Positions 1-5,783 of a stretch of 6,572 nucleotides of DNA are shown piece by piece; position 1 is the stretch's first letter, and the number at the start of each line of letters is the position of its first letter. Under the pieces are notes generated by a model. That model had not been told where the DNA came from. It ran no database searches and worked only from the letters and a program-made list of their open reading frames with translations. The stretch comes from Acidobacteriota bacterium. Lineage in GTDB: Bacteria > Acidobacteriota > Terriglobia > Bryobacterales > Bryobacteraceae. The stretch is taken from positions 1 through 6,572 of the forward strand of contig JAMCRM010000056.1 in the NCBI GenBank assembly GCA_023380575.1, given 5' to 3'. A program made the position numbers and the translations under genes.

Positions 1-275
1 GCTATCCCTCCCAGCAGCAGAATTCCGCCCATCTTGTAATCCACGTTGCCCAGGCGGAAGTGCGCCGCCACCCCCGATGAGGAGGCCGCCACGATCTGGC
101 AGGAATCCGATGCCGCGGCCACCGTCGGTGGTATCCCGATCATCATCAGGATCGGCGTCAGCAGGAATCCCCCGCCCACCCCTAGCAGGCCAGAGAGAAA
201 ACCCACCATTGCGCCTGCGCCGACCAGCAGCGTCAGTTCAATGCTGATGCCGGCAACCGGAAGGAAAATGGACAT
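1..275 (-). CDS. TauE/SafE-family permease (sulfite/sulfonate exporter family), N-terminal part
   Basis: Translating the minus strand from the ATG at 275 gives 91 codons that run off the left edge without a stop, so only the N-terminus is present. The protein starts MSIFLPVAGISIELTLLVG and is strongly hydrophobic. It contains the glycine-rich motif GLLGVGGGFLLTP at about residues 29-41, which is the hallmark of the first repeat of the TauE/SafE (DUF81) family, then a second hydrophobic stretch and the segment AAHFRLGNVDYKMGGILLLGG, which also fits the family. A GGAG-like ribosome binding site lies at 281-284, five bases before the start. Family members are inner-membrane transporters, and several are linked to export of sulfite or sulfoacetate. 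Next to an APS reductase operon, sulfite efflux is a reasonable inference, but the substrate cannot be read from the sequence. It points away from the apr-qmo genes and follows the kinase-like gene on the same strand after 180 bases. Confidence 0.88.
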   Translation of the reverse strand, partial: MSIFLPVAGISIELTLLVGAGAMVGFLSGLLGVGGGFLLTPILMMIGIPPTVAAASDSCQIVAASSSGVAAHFRLGNVDYKMGGILLLGGI

Positions 276-348
276 GCGCTCTCCGTCTACGTGCGTGGAA
301 ACGGCAGGCCACGCCTGATGGCTGCAGAAAAGCAGACCCCAAAGTCTT

Positions 349-378
349 ATAGTAAGTCAGGAAAGGCCGAGAACGTAA
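349..378 (-). promoter_or_regulatory. Weak sigma-70 promoter candidate for the permease gene
   Basis: Read on the minus strand, TTACGT (378-373) and TACTAT (354-349) are separated by 18 bases, and the start codon follows about 75 bases downstream. Both hexamers are imperfect. A TATAAG overlapping the -10 hexamer is an equally good alternative. Read-through from the kinase-like gene could also supply transcription. Confidence 0.25.
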
Positions 379-403
379 GAGGAAGGATCCTAAAAACTAT
401 CTT

Positions 404-445
404 CAAAACTAACATCTTGAAGTTTTGCACCGACCGACAAAACTT
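404..445. repeat. Three mutually complementary arms forming alternative hairpins
   Basis: CAAAACT (404-410), AAGTTTTG (420-427) and CAAAACTT (438-445) are followed on the left by the permease leader and on the right by the kinase-like gene's stop codon. The middle arm can pair with either neighbour: 7 bp with a 9-10 base loop on one side, or 8 bp with a 10-base loop on the other. On the minus strand this lies 11 to 52 bases after the kinase-like stop, where a terminator would be expected, but neither hairpin is followed directly by a clean U-run. It could be a weak terminator or attenuator between the two minus-strand genes, or chance in an AT-richer gap. Confidence 0.35.
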
Positions 446-455
446 TCAACAGCAA

Positions 456-1253
456 CTACCCAAGTAAGTCGAGGTTCAGGTGAGCTACACCGGGGATTTC
501 CCTGGCAATCCGGTCCACGTGCTTGAGCTGTCCCGGATTCGATAACCTGCCCTTCACCGACACGCAGCCCGCCTCGGCGGTCACCTCGACCTCCAGATCG
601 GCCGTGGCCGGGTCCAGCGCCAGGTTGGCCTTGATGCGGCTGGCCAGGGCCACGTCCCCCAGCGCCGCGCGGCACTGCTCGTCGAACTCGAAGCATTTCT
701 GCTGCCGCACCAGGCTCGCCAGCACCTGGCAGGCGTCCCGTATGGACATGTTCTCCAGGTTCAGAACGATATCGTAGAGCGACGGGTCGCGCCAGTCCAC
801 CCCGTACAGATACTGCGTCCAGCGGCGCCGGTCTTCATCCGTCTTCTCGATATAGGAGACCGCCTCGCCATCGCTCAGGTGCAGCCGCTCGCGGCACTGC
901 GCGATGCGGAAACTCATGGTCGCGATCACCCTCACCCGCAGCACCGGCTTCACGCCCTTCAGCAACAGATGCCCCGCGTTGCCGTGGTAAATGGAGCGCC
1001 CGTCGCGCACCTCTTCGGACAGCGCCGCCTGGATCAGCGCCAGGTAGAGATAGCGCTTGTGCTGGAAACGCTCCAGAAATCCGGGCGGCTTCTGCAGCGC
1101 GTCCCGCAATTCCTGCTGCGACGCCCCGAACGCCGCCGCCCGCTCCACGATCACGTCGCGATCCACGCAACGGTAGCCGAGTCTCTGCGAGAGGCATTCC
1201 GCCAGCAGCTTGCCCCCGCTGAATGAGCCGCGTGAAATGGTGATTACCGACAT
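456..1253 (-). CDS. Cytidylate-kinase-like protein with C-terminal BON domain
   Basis: The protein is 265 residues, starting MSVITISRGSFSGGK. The N-terminal 190 or so residues match the cytidylate-kinase-like family (Cytidylate_kin2 type): a P-loop-like GSFSGGK at residues 9-15, an RVRVIATMSFRIAQ strand near 115-130, a basic segment TDEDRRRWTQYLYG around 145-160, and YDIVLNLENMSIRDA around 165-182. These are usual positions for the LID-type arginines and the conserved YD(L/I)V(I/L)N motif. Residues about 200-265 form a BON domain, with the pattern IKANLALD...VEVTAEAGCVSVKGRL...IPGVAHLNLDLL. The ATG at 1253 is preferred over a GTG six codons upstream because family members begin with this MSVITISRG-type strand; neither start has a good Shine-Dalgarno. 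The gene is divergent from aprB across a 315-base gap. Family members are nucleotide-kinase homologues whose substrate is mostly untested. No function in sulfur metabolism is established, and a regulatory or nucleotide-sensing role is only inference. Confidence 0.85.
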   Translation of the reverse strand: MSVITISRGSFSGGKLLAECLSQRLGYRCVDRDVIVERAAAFGASQQELRDALQKPPGFLERFQHKRYLYLALIQAALSEEVRDGRSIYHGNAGHLLLKGVKPVLRVRVIATMSFRIAQCRERLHLSDGEAVSYIEKTDEDRRRWTQYLYGVDWRDPSLYDIVLNLENMSIRDACQVLASLVRQQKCFEFDEQCRAALGDVALASRIKANLALDPATADLEVEVTAEAGCVSVKGRLSNPGQLKHVDRIAREIPGVAHLNLDLLG

Positions 1254-1284
1254 GCTATGCTCAGCACACACATCATATCCATGG

Positions 1285-1316
1285 CGCGGGCCGTTGACAA
1301 TACCTGCTCGCCCGCG
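1285..1316. repeat. 7-bp inverted repeat in the kinase-like gene's leader
   Basis: CGCGGGC (1285-1291) and GCCCGCG (1310-1316) are perfect complements with 18 bases between them. The element lies 32 to 63 bases upstream of the kinase-like start codon, so it would either be a leader hairpin in that mRNA or an operator. The loop contains TTGACAA. Function unknown. Confidence 0.35.
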
Positions 1317-1358
1317 AATTTCAGGATGCGGGCAAATTCAACAGCTTGTGCATAAATG

Positions 1359-1374
1359 TACGAACTGTTACGAA
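1359..1374 (+). repeat. TACGAA direct repeat at a 10-base period
   Basis: TACGAA occurs at 1359-1364 and again at 1369-1374, exactly one DNA helical turn apart. It sits roughly 90 bases upstream of the predicted apr transcription start. Tandem half-sites on one helix face are typical of activator binding, for example by response regulators of the OmpR/PhoB type. The regulator is not identifiable here and a short repeat may occur by chance. Confidence 0.3.
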
Positions 1375-1424
1375 ACTAACCCCCTGAAATTGCAGCGGTG
1401 TATCGAAATTCCGCATTAATTGCC

Positions 1425-1453
1425 TTGATTCGCGACAGTCCGCTGATGATAAT
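1425..1453 (+). promoter_or_regulatory. Sigma-70-type promoter candidate for aprBA
   Basis: TTGATT (1425-1430) and GATAAT (1448-1453) are separated by 17 bases, the optimal spacing. Each differs from the consensus hexamer at one or two positions. Transcription would start near 1460, giving a leader of about 108 bases before aprB. This is the best promoter match in the intergenic region and faces the whole apr-qmo gene set. Confidence 0.6.
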
Positions 1454-1510
1454 ATGTGTTTCAATAGTACTCGGAACTTCGAGAATTCAAGACCTTGATA
1501 TCTTTTTAAC

Positions 1511-1544
1511 CCCTGGCCGGCAGGACCTGTGAGGCTTGCCAGGG
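1511..1544 (+). promoter_or_regulatory. Stem-loop in the aprB leader
   Basis: CCCTGGC (1511-1517) pairs perfectly with GCCAGGG (1538-1544) around a 20-base loop. It ends 13 bases before the Shine-Dalgarno of aprB, so it sits upstream of the ribosome landing site without covering it. The T-run TCTTTTTAA (1501-1509) is on the wrong side for a terminator in the apr direction. A role in mRNA stability or leader regulation is inference. Confidence 0.4.
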
Positions 1545-1557
1545 CCCAGCAGTGAGA

Positions 1558-1564
1558 AAGGTGG
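1558..1564 (+). promoter_or_regulatory. Ribosome binding site of aprB
   Basis: AAGGTGG at 1558-1564 is one change from AAGGAGG. Its AAGG core lies seven bases before the ATG at 1569. It supports that start over the in-frame TTG at 1536, which would add eleven residues absent from the AprB family. Confidence 0.7.
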
Positions 1565-1568
1565 TCTG

Positions 1569-2000
1569 ATGCCAAGCTACGTGAACCCTGAGAAGTGCGA
1601 TGGGTGCAAGGCGCTCGATAAAACCGCTTGCCAGCATATCTGCCCCAACGACCTGATGGTACTGGACAGGGTGAAAATGAAGGCGTACAACCGCGACCCG
1701 GCGATGTGCTGGGAATGCTACAACTGCGTCAAGATTTGCCCGACGCAGGCTGTGGAAGTCCGCGGCTACGCCGATTTCGTGCCCCTGGGAGCATCCGCGA
1801 CGCCGATGGATTCCATTATGTGGACTGTCAAGTTCCGCAACGGCACGGTGAAGCGCTTCAAATTCCCGATCCGTACCACGCCGGAAGGCGCGGCGGTACC
1901 TGATGGCGGCTTCGAAACCAAAGGCGACCTCAACAGTCCGGACCTCTTCACCGAACCGGGCTCCACGGGCCTGCCCGCGGTGTTCACGCTCAAGAATTAG
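1569..2000 (+). CDS. aprB: Adenylylsulfate reductase, beta (iron-sulfur) subunit AprB
   Basis: AprB is the electron-transfer subunit of dissimilatory APS reductase. It carries two [4Fe-4S] clusters between the AprA flavin and the external partner in the cytoplasm. The 143-residue product starts MPSYVNPEKCDGCK, a characteristic AprB N-terminus. Eight cluster cysteines are visible: C10, C13, C21 and C25, then C47, C50, C53 and C57 (CWECYNCVKICP). Trp48 inside the second motif corresponds in position to the tryptophan described in the Archaeoglobus fulgidus enzyme as bridging the FAD and the nearer cluster. After the ferredoxin part comes a long non-cysteine tail (about residues 65-143, with WTVKFRNGTVKRFKFPIRT), which in the family wraps around AprA. 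The length is normal. aprA follows after 15 bases, the usual aprB-aprA order, and the gene is first in the operon behind the promoter candidate at 1425-1453. Confidence 0.97.
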   Translation: MPSYVNPEKCDGCKALDKTACQHICPNDLMVLDRVKMKAYNRDPAMCWECYNCVKICPTQAVEVRGYADFVPLGASATPMDSIMWTVKFRNGTVKRFKFPIRTTPEGAAVPDGGFETKGDLNSPDLFTEPGSTGLPAVFTLKN

Positions 2001-2001
2001 C

Positions 2002-2010
2002 GAGGGAGAG
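2002..2010 (+). promoter_or_regulatory. Ribosome binding site of aprA
   Basis: GAGGGAGAG in the 15-base gap between aprB and aprA places a GGGAG core seven bases before the aprA ATG at 2016. This is a strong site, fitting an abundant enzyme. Confidence 0.7.
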
Positions 2011-2015
2011 ACGAA

Positions 2016-3932
2016 ATGGGCAATTTTCAAACGGTTGTTGTCGAAACCGACCTGCTGATCCTGGGCGGCGGCATGGCCGCGTGCGGCGCGGCGGTGGAAG
2101 CGGCCTACTGGGCAAAGCAGAACGGGCTGAAAGTGACGCTGGTGGACAAGGCGGCGATCGAGCGCTCCGGCGCCGTCGCCATGGGACTTTCCGCGATCAA
2201 CCAGTACGTCGGGCTCAAAGACGGACAGAACACCGTCAAGGATTACGTGGACTATGTCCGCAATGACCTGATGGGCGTCACGCGCGAGGACCTCGTGGCC
2301 AATATCGCGCGTCACGTGGACTCCACCGTCCACCTGTTCGAACAGTGGGGCCTGCCGATCTGGAAAGACGATAACGGCAATTACGTTCATGAGGGCCGCT
2401 GGCAGTTGATGATCAACGGCGAGTCCTACAAGGTCGTGGTCGCCGAAGCGGCCCGCAACGCCCTGTTGCAGAACGGCGTGGGCGAGATCTTCGAACGCGT
2501 CTTCATCGCCGGTCCGCTGATGGACGGCGACCGCTGCGCCGGAGCCATCGGCTTCTCCGTGCGCGAGGAAAAGGTCTACGTGTTCAAAGCCAAGGCCACC
2601 CTGGTGGCCATGGGCGGCGCGGTGCACGTGTTCAAGCCGCGCAGCTCCGGCGAGGGCATGGGCCGCGCCTGGTATCCACCATGGAACTCGGGTTCTTCCG
2701 CCTTCTTCACCATCAAGGCCGGGGCCGAGATGACCTGCCAGGAAGTGCGCTTCATTCCCGTGCGCTTCAAGGACGCCTACGGCCCCGTCGGCGCGTGGTT
2801 CCTGCTCTTCAAGTCCCGTGCCACCAACTCGCAGGGCGGCAATTACATGATCGAGCGCAAGGCCGAACTGGAGCAGTGGGCTCCCTACGGCCGCGTCAAG
2901 CCGGTTCCCGCCAACCTGCGCAACTACCTCAGCATGCTCGATGTGATGGAAGGCAAGGGCCCCATCTACATGCGCACCGAGGAGGCCATCCAGGCCATCG
3001 CCAACGAGTACAAGGACGACGAGAAAGCCTACAAGAAGAAGATGAAGGAGCTCGAGTCCGAGGCCTGGGAAGACTTCCTCGATATGACCATTTCGCAGGC
3101 CATCCTGTGGGCCGCCACCAACGTGCAGCCCGAGGAGAAGTCCAGCGAAATCGCCGCCGCCGAGCCCTACTTCATCGGCTCCCACTCCGGTGCTTCCGGC
3201 GCCTGGATCAGCGGTCCCGAAGACCTGCAGACGGCCGACACCAAGGGCGACTACTTCTGGGGTTACGCCTGCATGTCCACCGTGCGCGGCCTGTTCTGCG
3301 CCGGCGACGCTTCGGGCGCTTCCAGCCACAAGTTCTCCTCCGGCTCCCACGCCGAGGGGCGCATCGCCGCCAAGGCCGCCGTCAAGTTCATCGTCGAGAA
3401 CCGCCAGGCTCCCAAGGTGGACCAGGCCGCCGTCGATGCCGCCGTGGCGGAGCTGCTCCAGCCTCTCAAGACCTTCGAGCAGCATTCCAAGGCGACCACC
3501 GACCCCGACATCAATCCCAACTACATCCGTCCCCGTATGTTCATGTTCCGGCTGCAGAAGATCATGGACGAATACGCGGGCGGCGTCACCGCTCAGTTCA
3601 CCACCAACGAATCGCTGCTCAAGCGGGCGCTGGAACTGCTGGCGTTCCTCAAGGAGGACTCCGCCAAGCTGGCTGCCGGCGACCTGCACGAGCTCATGCG
3701 CGCCTGGGAGAATATCCACCGCATGTGGCAGGCTGAGGCCCATGTCCGCACCGTGATTTTCCGTGAAGAGACCCGCTGGCCGGGCTACTACTTCCGTGCG
3801 GATAAACCGAAGATGGACGAGCAGAAATGGCACGTGTTCGCCAATTGCCGCTTCGATCCGAAGACCGGCGAATGGAACATGGTGACACGTCCCATCAAGC
3901 ACATCTTCGAGGCCAAGGCGGCGTCGGCGTAA
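2016..3932 (+). CDS. aprA: Adenylylsulfate reductase, alpha (FAD) subunit AprA
   Basis: AprA is the catalytic flavoprotein of APS reductase. It interconverts APS with sulfite plus AMP and two electrons through an FAD N5-sulfite adduct, in the cytoplasm. The 638-residue product belongs to the fumarate reductase/succinate dehydrogenase flavoprotein superfamily. The FAD-binding GGGMAACGAA is at residues 17-26, the segment ERSGAVAMGLSAINQY at 49-64, and HEGRWQLMINGESYK at 125-139. The AprA signature region YPPWNSGSS...RFIPVRFKDAYGPVGAW spans about 220-261, GSHSGASGAWISGPEDLQ is at 388-405, and the second FAD-contact region GLFCAGDASGASSHKFSSG is at 425-443. Asn62, Trp223 and His390 fall where the A. 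fulgidus active-site Asn, Trp and His are expected. No key motif is missing and the length is normal for a sulfur-oxidiser-type AprA (sulfate-reducer forms tend to be somewhat longer). It could work in either direction in principle; oxidation of sulfite is favoured here by context only. Confidence 0.97.
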   Translation: MGNFQTVVVETDLLILGGGMAACGAAVEAAYWAKQNGLKVTLVDKAAIERSGAVAMGLSAINQYVGLKDGQNTVKDYVDYVRNDLMGVTREDLVANIARHVDSTVHLFEQWGLPIWKDDNGNYVHEGRWQLMINGESYKVVVAEAARNALLQNGVGEIFERVFIAGPLMDGDRCAGAIGFSVREEKVYVFKAKATLVAMGGAVHVFKPRSSGEGMGRAWYPPWNSGSSAFFTIKAGAEMTCQEVRFIPVRFKDAYGPVGAWFLLFKSRATNSQGGNYMIERKAELEQWAPYGRVKPVPANLRNYLSMLDVMEGKGPIYMRTEEAIQAIANEYKDDEKAYKKKMKELESEAWEDFLDMTISQAILWAATNVQPEEKSSEIAAAEPYFIGSHSGASGAWISGPEDLQTADTKGDYFWGYACMSTVRGLFCAGDASGASSHKFSSGSHAEGRIAAKAAVKFIVENRQAPKVDQAAVDAAVAELLQPLKTFEQHSKATTDPDINPNYIRPRMFMFRLQKIMDEYAGGVTAQFTTNESLLKRALELLAFLKEDSAKLAAGDLHELMRAWENIHRMWQAEAHVRTVIFREETRWPGYYFRADKPKMDEQKWHVFANCRFDPKTGEWNMVTRPIKHIFEAKAASA

Positions 3933-3951
3933 ACGTTGCTATAACAGTGTT

Positions 3952-3976
3952 GGGGGCGGGCCTCCCGCCCGCCCCC
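3952..3976 (+). promoter_or_regulatory. Perfect 10-bp GC hairpin between aprA and the YkgJ-family gene
   Basis: GGGGGCGGGC (3952-3961) pairs with GCCCGCCCCC (3967-3976) around a five-base loop, 20 bases after the aprA stop and 10 bases before the next ATG. No T-run follows, so this is not a standard intrinsic terminator in either direction. It is placed to protect the 3' end of an aprBA transcript or to reduce read-through, setting apr expression above the downstream qmo genes. The structure is directly seen; the role is inference. Confidence 0.6.
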
Positions 3977-3986
3977 GGACAATTCA

Positions 3987-4643
3987 ATGGGTTTCCTCTT
4001 CGAGTGCCGGCCGGACCTCGATTGCTATACGCGGTGCTGCCGGGATGTTTCCATTGTGCTGACCCCCTATGACGTCCTGCGCCTGAAACGCGCCCTGGGG
4101 ATGGACTCCTCCGAGTTCCTGGAACGGCATACGATCTCTCCCTTCGCGGCGGGACAGAAGATCCCCGTGCGGCTGCTGAAAATGGGTCCCCAATGCCCCT
4201 TTGTCGGCCCGGACGGGTGCGCCGTCTACCCCCACCGCCCGTGGGCCTGCCGTATGTACCCGCTGGGCGCGCCCCGCGACGCTTTCTGCCAGGGCCACGG
4301 CCAGGGACAGGAACGCCAGGAAAGCGAGTGGCTGGCCACCCAGGGCGTCGAGGAATACGAAGCCATGGGACAGGGTTTCCAGCAACTCATGAGCGATCCC
4401 TTCTGGGACAAGGCCGAAGCCCTCAGCCCCGCGCAGGTCGACATGTTCCACATGGCCTGCTACGATCTGGACCGGTTCCGCCGCTTCGTCTTCCAGAGCA
4501 GTTTCCTCTCCCGGTTTTACGTGGACGAGGCCCGCGTGGAAGCCATGCGCCGGGAGGACGAGGAATTGCTGGATTTCGGGATCCAATGGCTGCGGTTTAT
4601 CCTGTTTCATGAACGCACCATGAAAATTCGTCAGGAAGTGTAA
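3987..4643 (+). CDS. YkgJ-family cysteine-cluster (CxxxCC-type) protein
   Basis: The 218-residue product has the pattern of the YkgJ (CxxCxxCC) family of putative metal or Fe-S binding proteins. An N-terminal cluster C7, C13, C17, C18 (DCYTRCCRD) is followed by a hydrophobic stretch and then QCPFVGPDGCAVYPHRPWACRMYP, with C70, C78 and C88. The segment G-CxxYxxRPxxCRxYP is the family's strongest signature. C101 (AFCQGHGQG) may add a ligand. The rest is helical and rich in charged and aromatic residues, with no signal peptide or membrane segment. The Shine-Dalgarno is weak (GGA at 3977-3979), right after the GC hairpin. The stop codon abuts the qmoA start (TAAATG), and the qmoA Shine-Dalgarno lies inside this gene's last codons, so translation of the two is probably coupled. 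The biochemical role is not established for the family. Fe-S handling or maturation for Apr or Qmo is inferred from position only. Confidence 0.88.
   Translation: MGFLFECRPDLDCYTRCCRDVSIVLTPYDVLRLKRALGMDSSEFLERHTISPFAAGQKIPVRLLKMGPQCPFVGPDGCAVYPHRPWACRMYPLGAPRDAFCQGHGQGQERQESEWLATQGVEEYEAMGQGFQQLMSDPFWDKAEALSPAQVDMFHMACYDLDRFRRFVFQSSFLSRFYVDEARVEAMRREDEELLDFGIQWLRFILFHERTMKIRQEV
4633..4638 (+). promoter_or_regulatory. Ribosome binding site of qmoA
   Basis: AGGAAG lies within the last codons of the YkgJ-family gene, five bases before the qmoA ATG at 4644. It fixes the qmoA start and supports translational coupling. Confidence 0.65.
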
Positions 4644-5783
4644 ATGGGCAAGCCGGTGCTGGTAATCGGCGCGGGCGCCGCGGGGTTGACCGCGGCGCTG
4701 GACCTGGCCGAGGCGGGTGCCGAGGTCATTCTCATCGAAAAGGATTTCTTCGTGGGCGGGCGCGTTTCCCACATGCGCCACTACTTCCCCAAGCTGTGCC
4801 CTCCCGCCTGCGGCCTGGAGATCCACTTCAAGCGCCTGCGCCGCCATCCCCGCGTCACCGTGCTGACGGGGGCCACGCTGGAAAAACTGACCGGCGCGCC
4901 GGGCGATTTCCAGGCTTCGGTGCGGCTGCGCCCGCGCCACGTGAGCGCGGACTGCACCGGCTGCGGCGAGTGCCTGCCCAAGTGCCCGGCCAACGCCATC
5001 GGCATCGCCCAACCGGTCCCCTTCCCGCCGGTCTACGCCATCGAGCGCGGCCGCTGTCCGGCGGATTGCAAGGCCTGCGTGGAGGCGTGCCGCTATGGCG
5101 CCATCGACCTCGCCGAAACCGAGCGCCGGGAAACTTTCGCCGTCGCCTCGGCGGTCGCGGCCACCGGGTGGAAACCCTATGACGCCGCCAGGCTGCCGCT
5201 GGGATTCGGCCGCTTCCCCAATGTCGTCACCAACGTCATGGTGGAGGAAGGCGCGCTGGTGCGGCCCTCCGACGGCAAGCCGCCGAAAACCGTCGCCTTC
5301 GCCCAATGCGCCGGTTCCCGCGACGAGAACCACCTGTCCTACTGCTCCGCGGTGTGCTGCGCGGCGACGCTGAAACAATCCACCTATTTCGAAGGCGCCC
5401 GGGTCACGGTGTTCTACATCGATATCCGCACCATGGGCCGCCTGGAGGATTTCTATACTCGTATCGCTCCCTCGGTGGAGTTGGTGAAGGGGAAAATCGG
5501 CAAGGTAGAGGAGGATCCGGCAACGCACGATCTGCTGATTACCGCCGAGGACGTCATGGCGGGAAAGAAAACCACCCGGCGCGTGGAGATGCTGGTGCTG
5601 GCCACGGGCCTGGTCCCGCAGGCGCCCCCCGGCTTCACGGTGGACGAGTTCGGATTCGCGCAGGACGCCCCCGGCATGTATGCCGCGGGTTGCGCGCGCC
5701 GGCCGGGCGAGGTCTCGGCCAGCAGCCAGTCGGCTACCGCGGCGGCCTTGAAAGCGCTGCGATGGGCGGTGCGGAATGGCTAA
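4644..5783 (+). CDS. qmoA: Quinone-interacting membrane-bound oxidoreductase subunit QmoA (HdrA-like flavoprotein)
   Basis: QmoA is a soluble HdrA-like flavoprotein of the QmoABC complex, which links AprBA to the membrane quinone pool. The 379-residue product opens with a Rossmann FAD site, GAGAAG at residues 9-14, followed by EKDFFVGGR at 32-40 and MRHYFPKLCPPACGLE (C52, C56). An inserted ferredoxin part has CTGCGECLPKCP (C104, C107, C110, C114) and CPADCKACVEACRYGAID (C138, C142, C145, C149), the second with CX3C in place of the first CX2C. Next comes VVTNVMVEEGALVRPSDGKPP, then the QCAGSRDENHLSYCSAVCC motif (C222, C234, C238, C239) typical of HdrA/Qmo proteins, and a C-terminal ATG...GMYAAGCARRPGEVSAS flavin-contact region. 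The length agrees with QmoA, shorter than full HdrA. The neighbours aprBA and qmoB confirm Qmo over heterodisulfide reductase proper. Confidence 0.94.
   Translation: MGKPVLVIGAGAAGLTAALDLAEAGAEVILIEKDFFVGGRVSHMRHYFPKLCPPACGLEIHFKRLRRHPRVTVLTGATLEKLTGAPGDFQASVRLRPRHVSADCTGCGECLPKCPANAIGIAQPVPFPPVYAIERGRCPADCKACVEACRYGAIDLAETERRETFAVASAVAATGWKPYDAARLPLGFGRFPNVVTNVMVEEGALVRPSDGKPPKTVAFAQCAGSRDENHLSYCSAVCCAATLKQSTYFEGARVTVFYIDIRTMGRLEDFYTRIAPSVELVKGKIGKVEEDPATHDLLITAEDVMAGKKTTRRVEMLVLATGLVPQAPPGFTVDEFGFAQDAPGMYAAGCARRPGEVSASSQSATAAALKALRWAVRNG

Larger units (their letters stand above)
1254..1568. promoter_or_regulatory. Divergent control region between the kinase-like gene and aprB
   Basis: This stretch has no convincing gene; short open frames here have no family resemblance. 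It is more AT-rich than its surroundings in the middle, as expected of a promoter region. From left to right it holds an inverted repeat (1285-1291 with 1310-1316) in the kinase-like leader, GAATTT-N12-AAATTC (1316-1321 with 1334-1339), a direct repeat of TACGAA at 1359 and 1369, a sigma-70-like promoter facing aprB at 1425-1453, a dyad TCAAG-AC-CTTGA (1487-1498), and a stem-loop at 1511-1544 before the aprB ribosome binding site. No comparable promoter for the kinase-like gene stood out on the minus strand. Confidence 0.7.

Noticed and set aside
46..318. Open frame on the plus strand over the left edge
   Set aside because: It is antisense to the TauE/SafE permease, whose minus-strand translation has clear family motifs.
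1254..1271. GTG start six codons upstream for the kinase-like gene
   Set aside because: The extra MCAEHS is not family-like and has no better ribosome binding site. It cannot be fully excluded.
1294..1322. TTGACA at 1294-1299 as a plus-strand -35 box
   Set aside because: The sequence 17 bases downstream (AATTTC) is a poor -10, and the pair at 1425-1453 is better and closer to aprB.
1501..1544. Stem-loop plus T-run before aprB as an intrinsic terminator
   Set aside because: The T-run precedes the stem in the plus direction, and in the minus direction the stem is followed by A's in the RNA, so neither strand has a terminator layout.
1536..1568. Eleven-codon N-terminal extension of aprB from a TTG
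   Set aside because: It overlaps the leader stem-loop and the ribosome binding site, and the AprB family starts at MPSYVNPEKC.
2681..3736. 351-codon arginine-rich open frame on the plus strand inside aprA
   Set aside because: Out-of-frame shadow of aprA with an Arg/Gly/Pro-rich composition and no domain.
1506..3902. A 798-codon open frame on the minus strand, antisense to aprB and aprA
   Set aside because: It is a mirror of the GC-biased third positions of aprBA. The protein is low-complexity (H/G/V/L-rich), has no recognisable domain, and the opposite strand is unmistakably aprBA.
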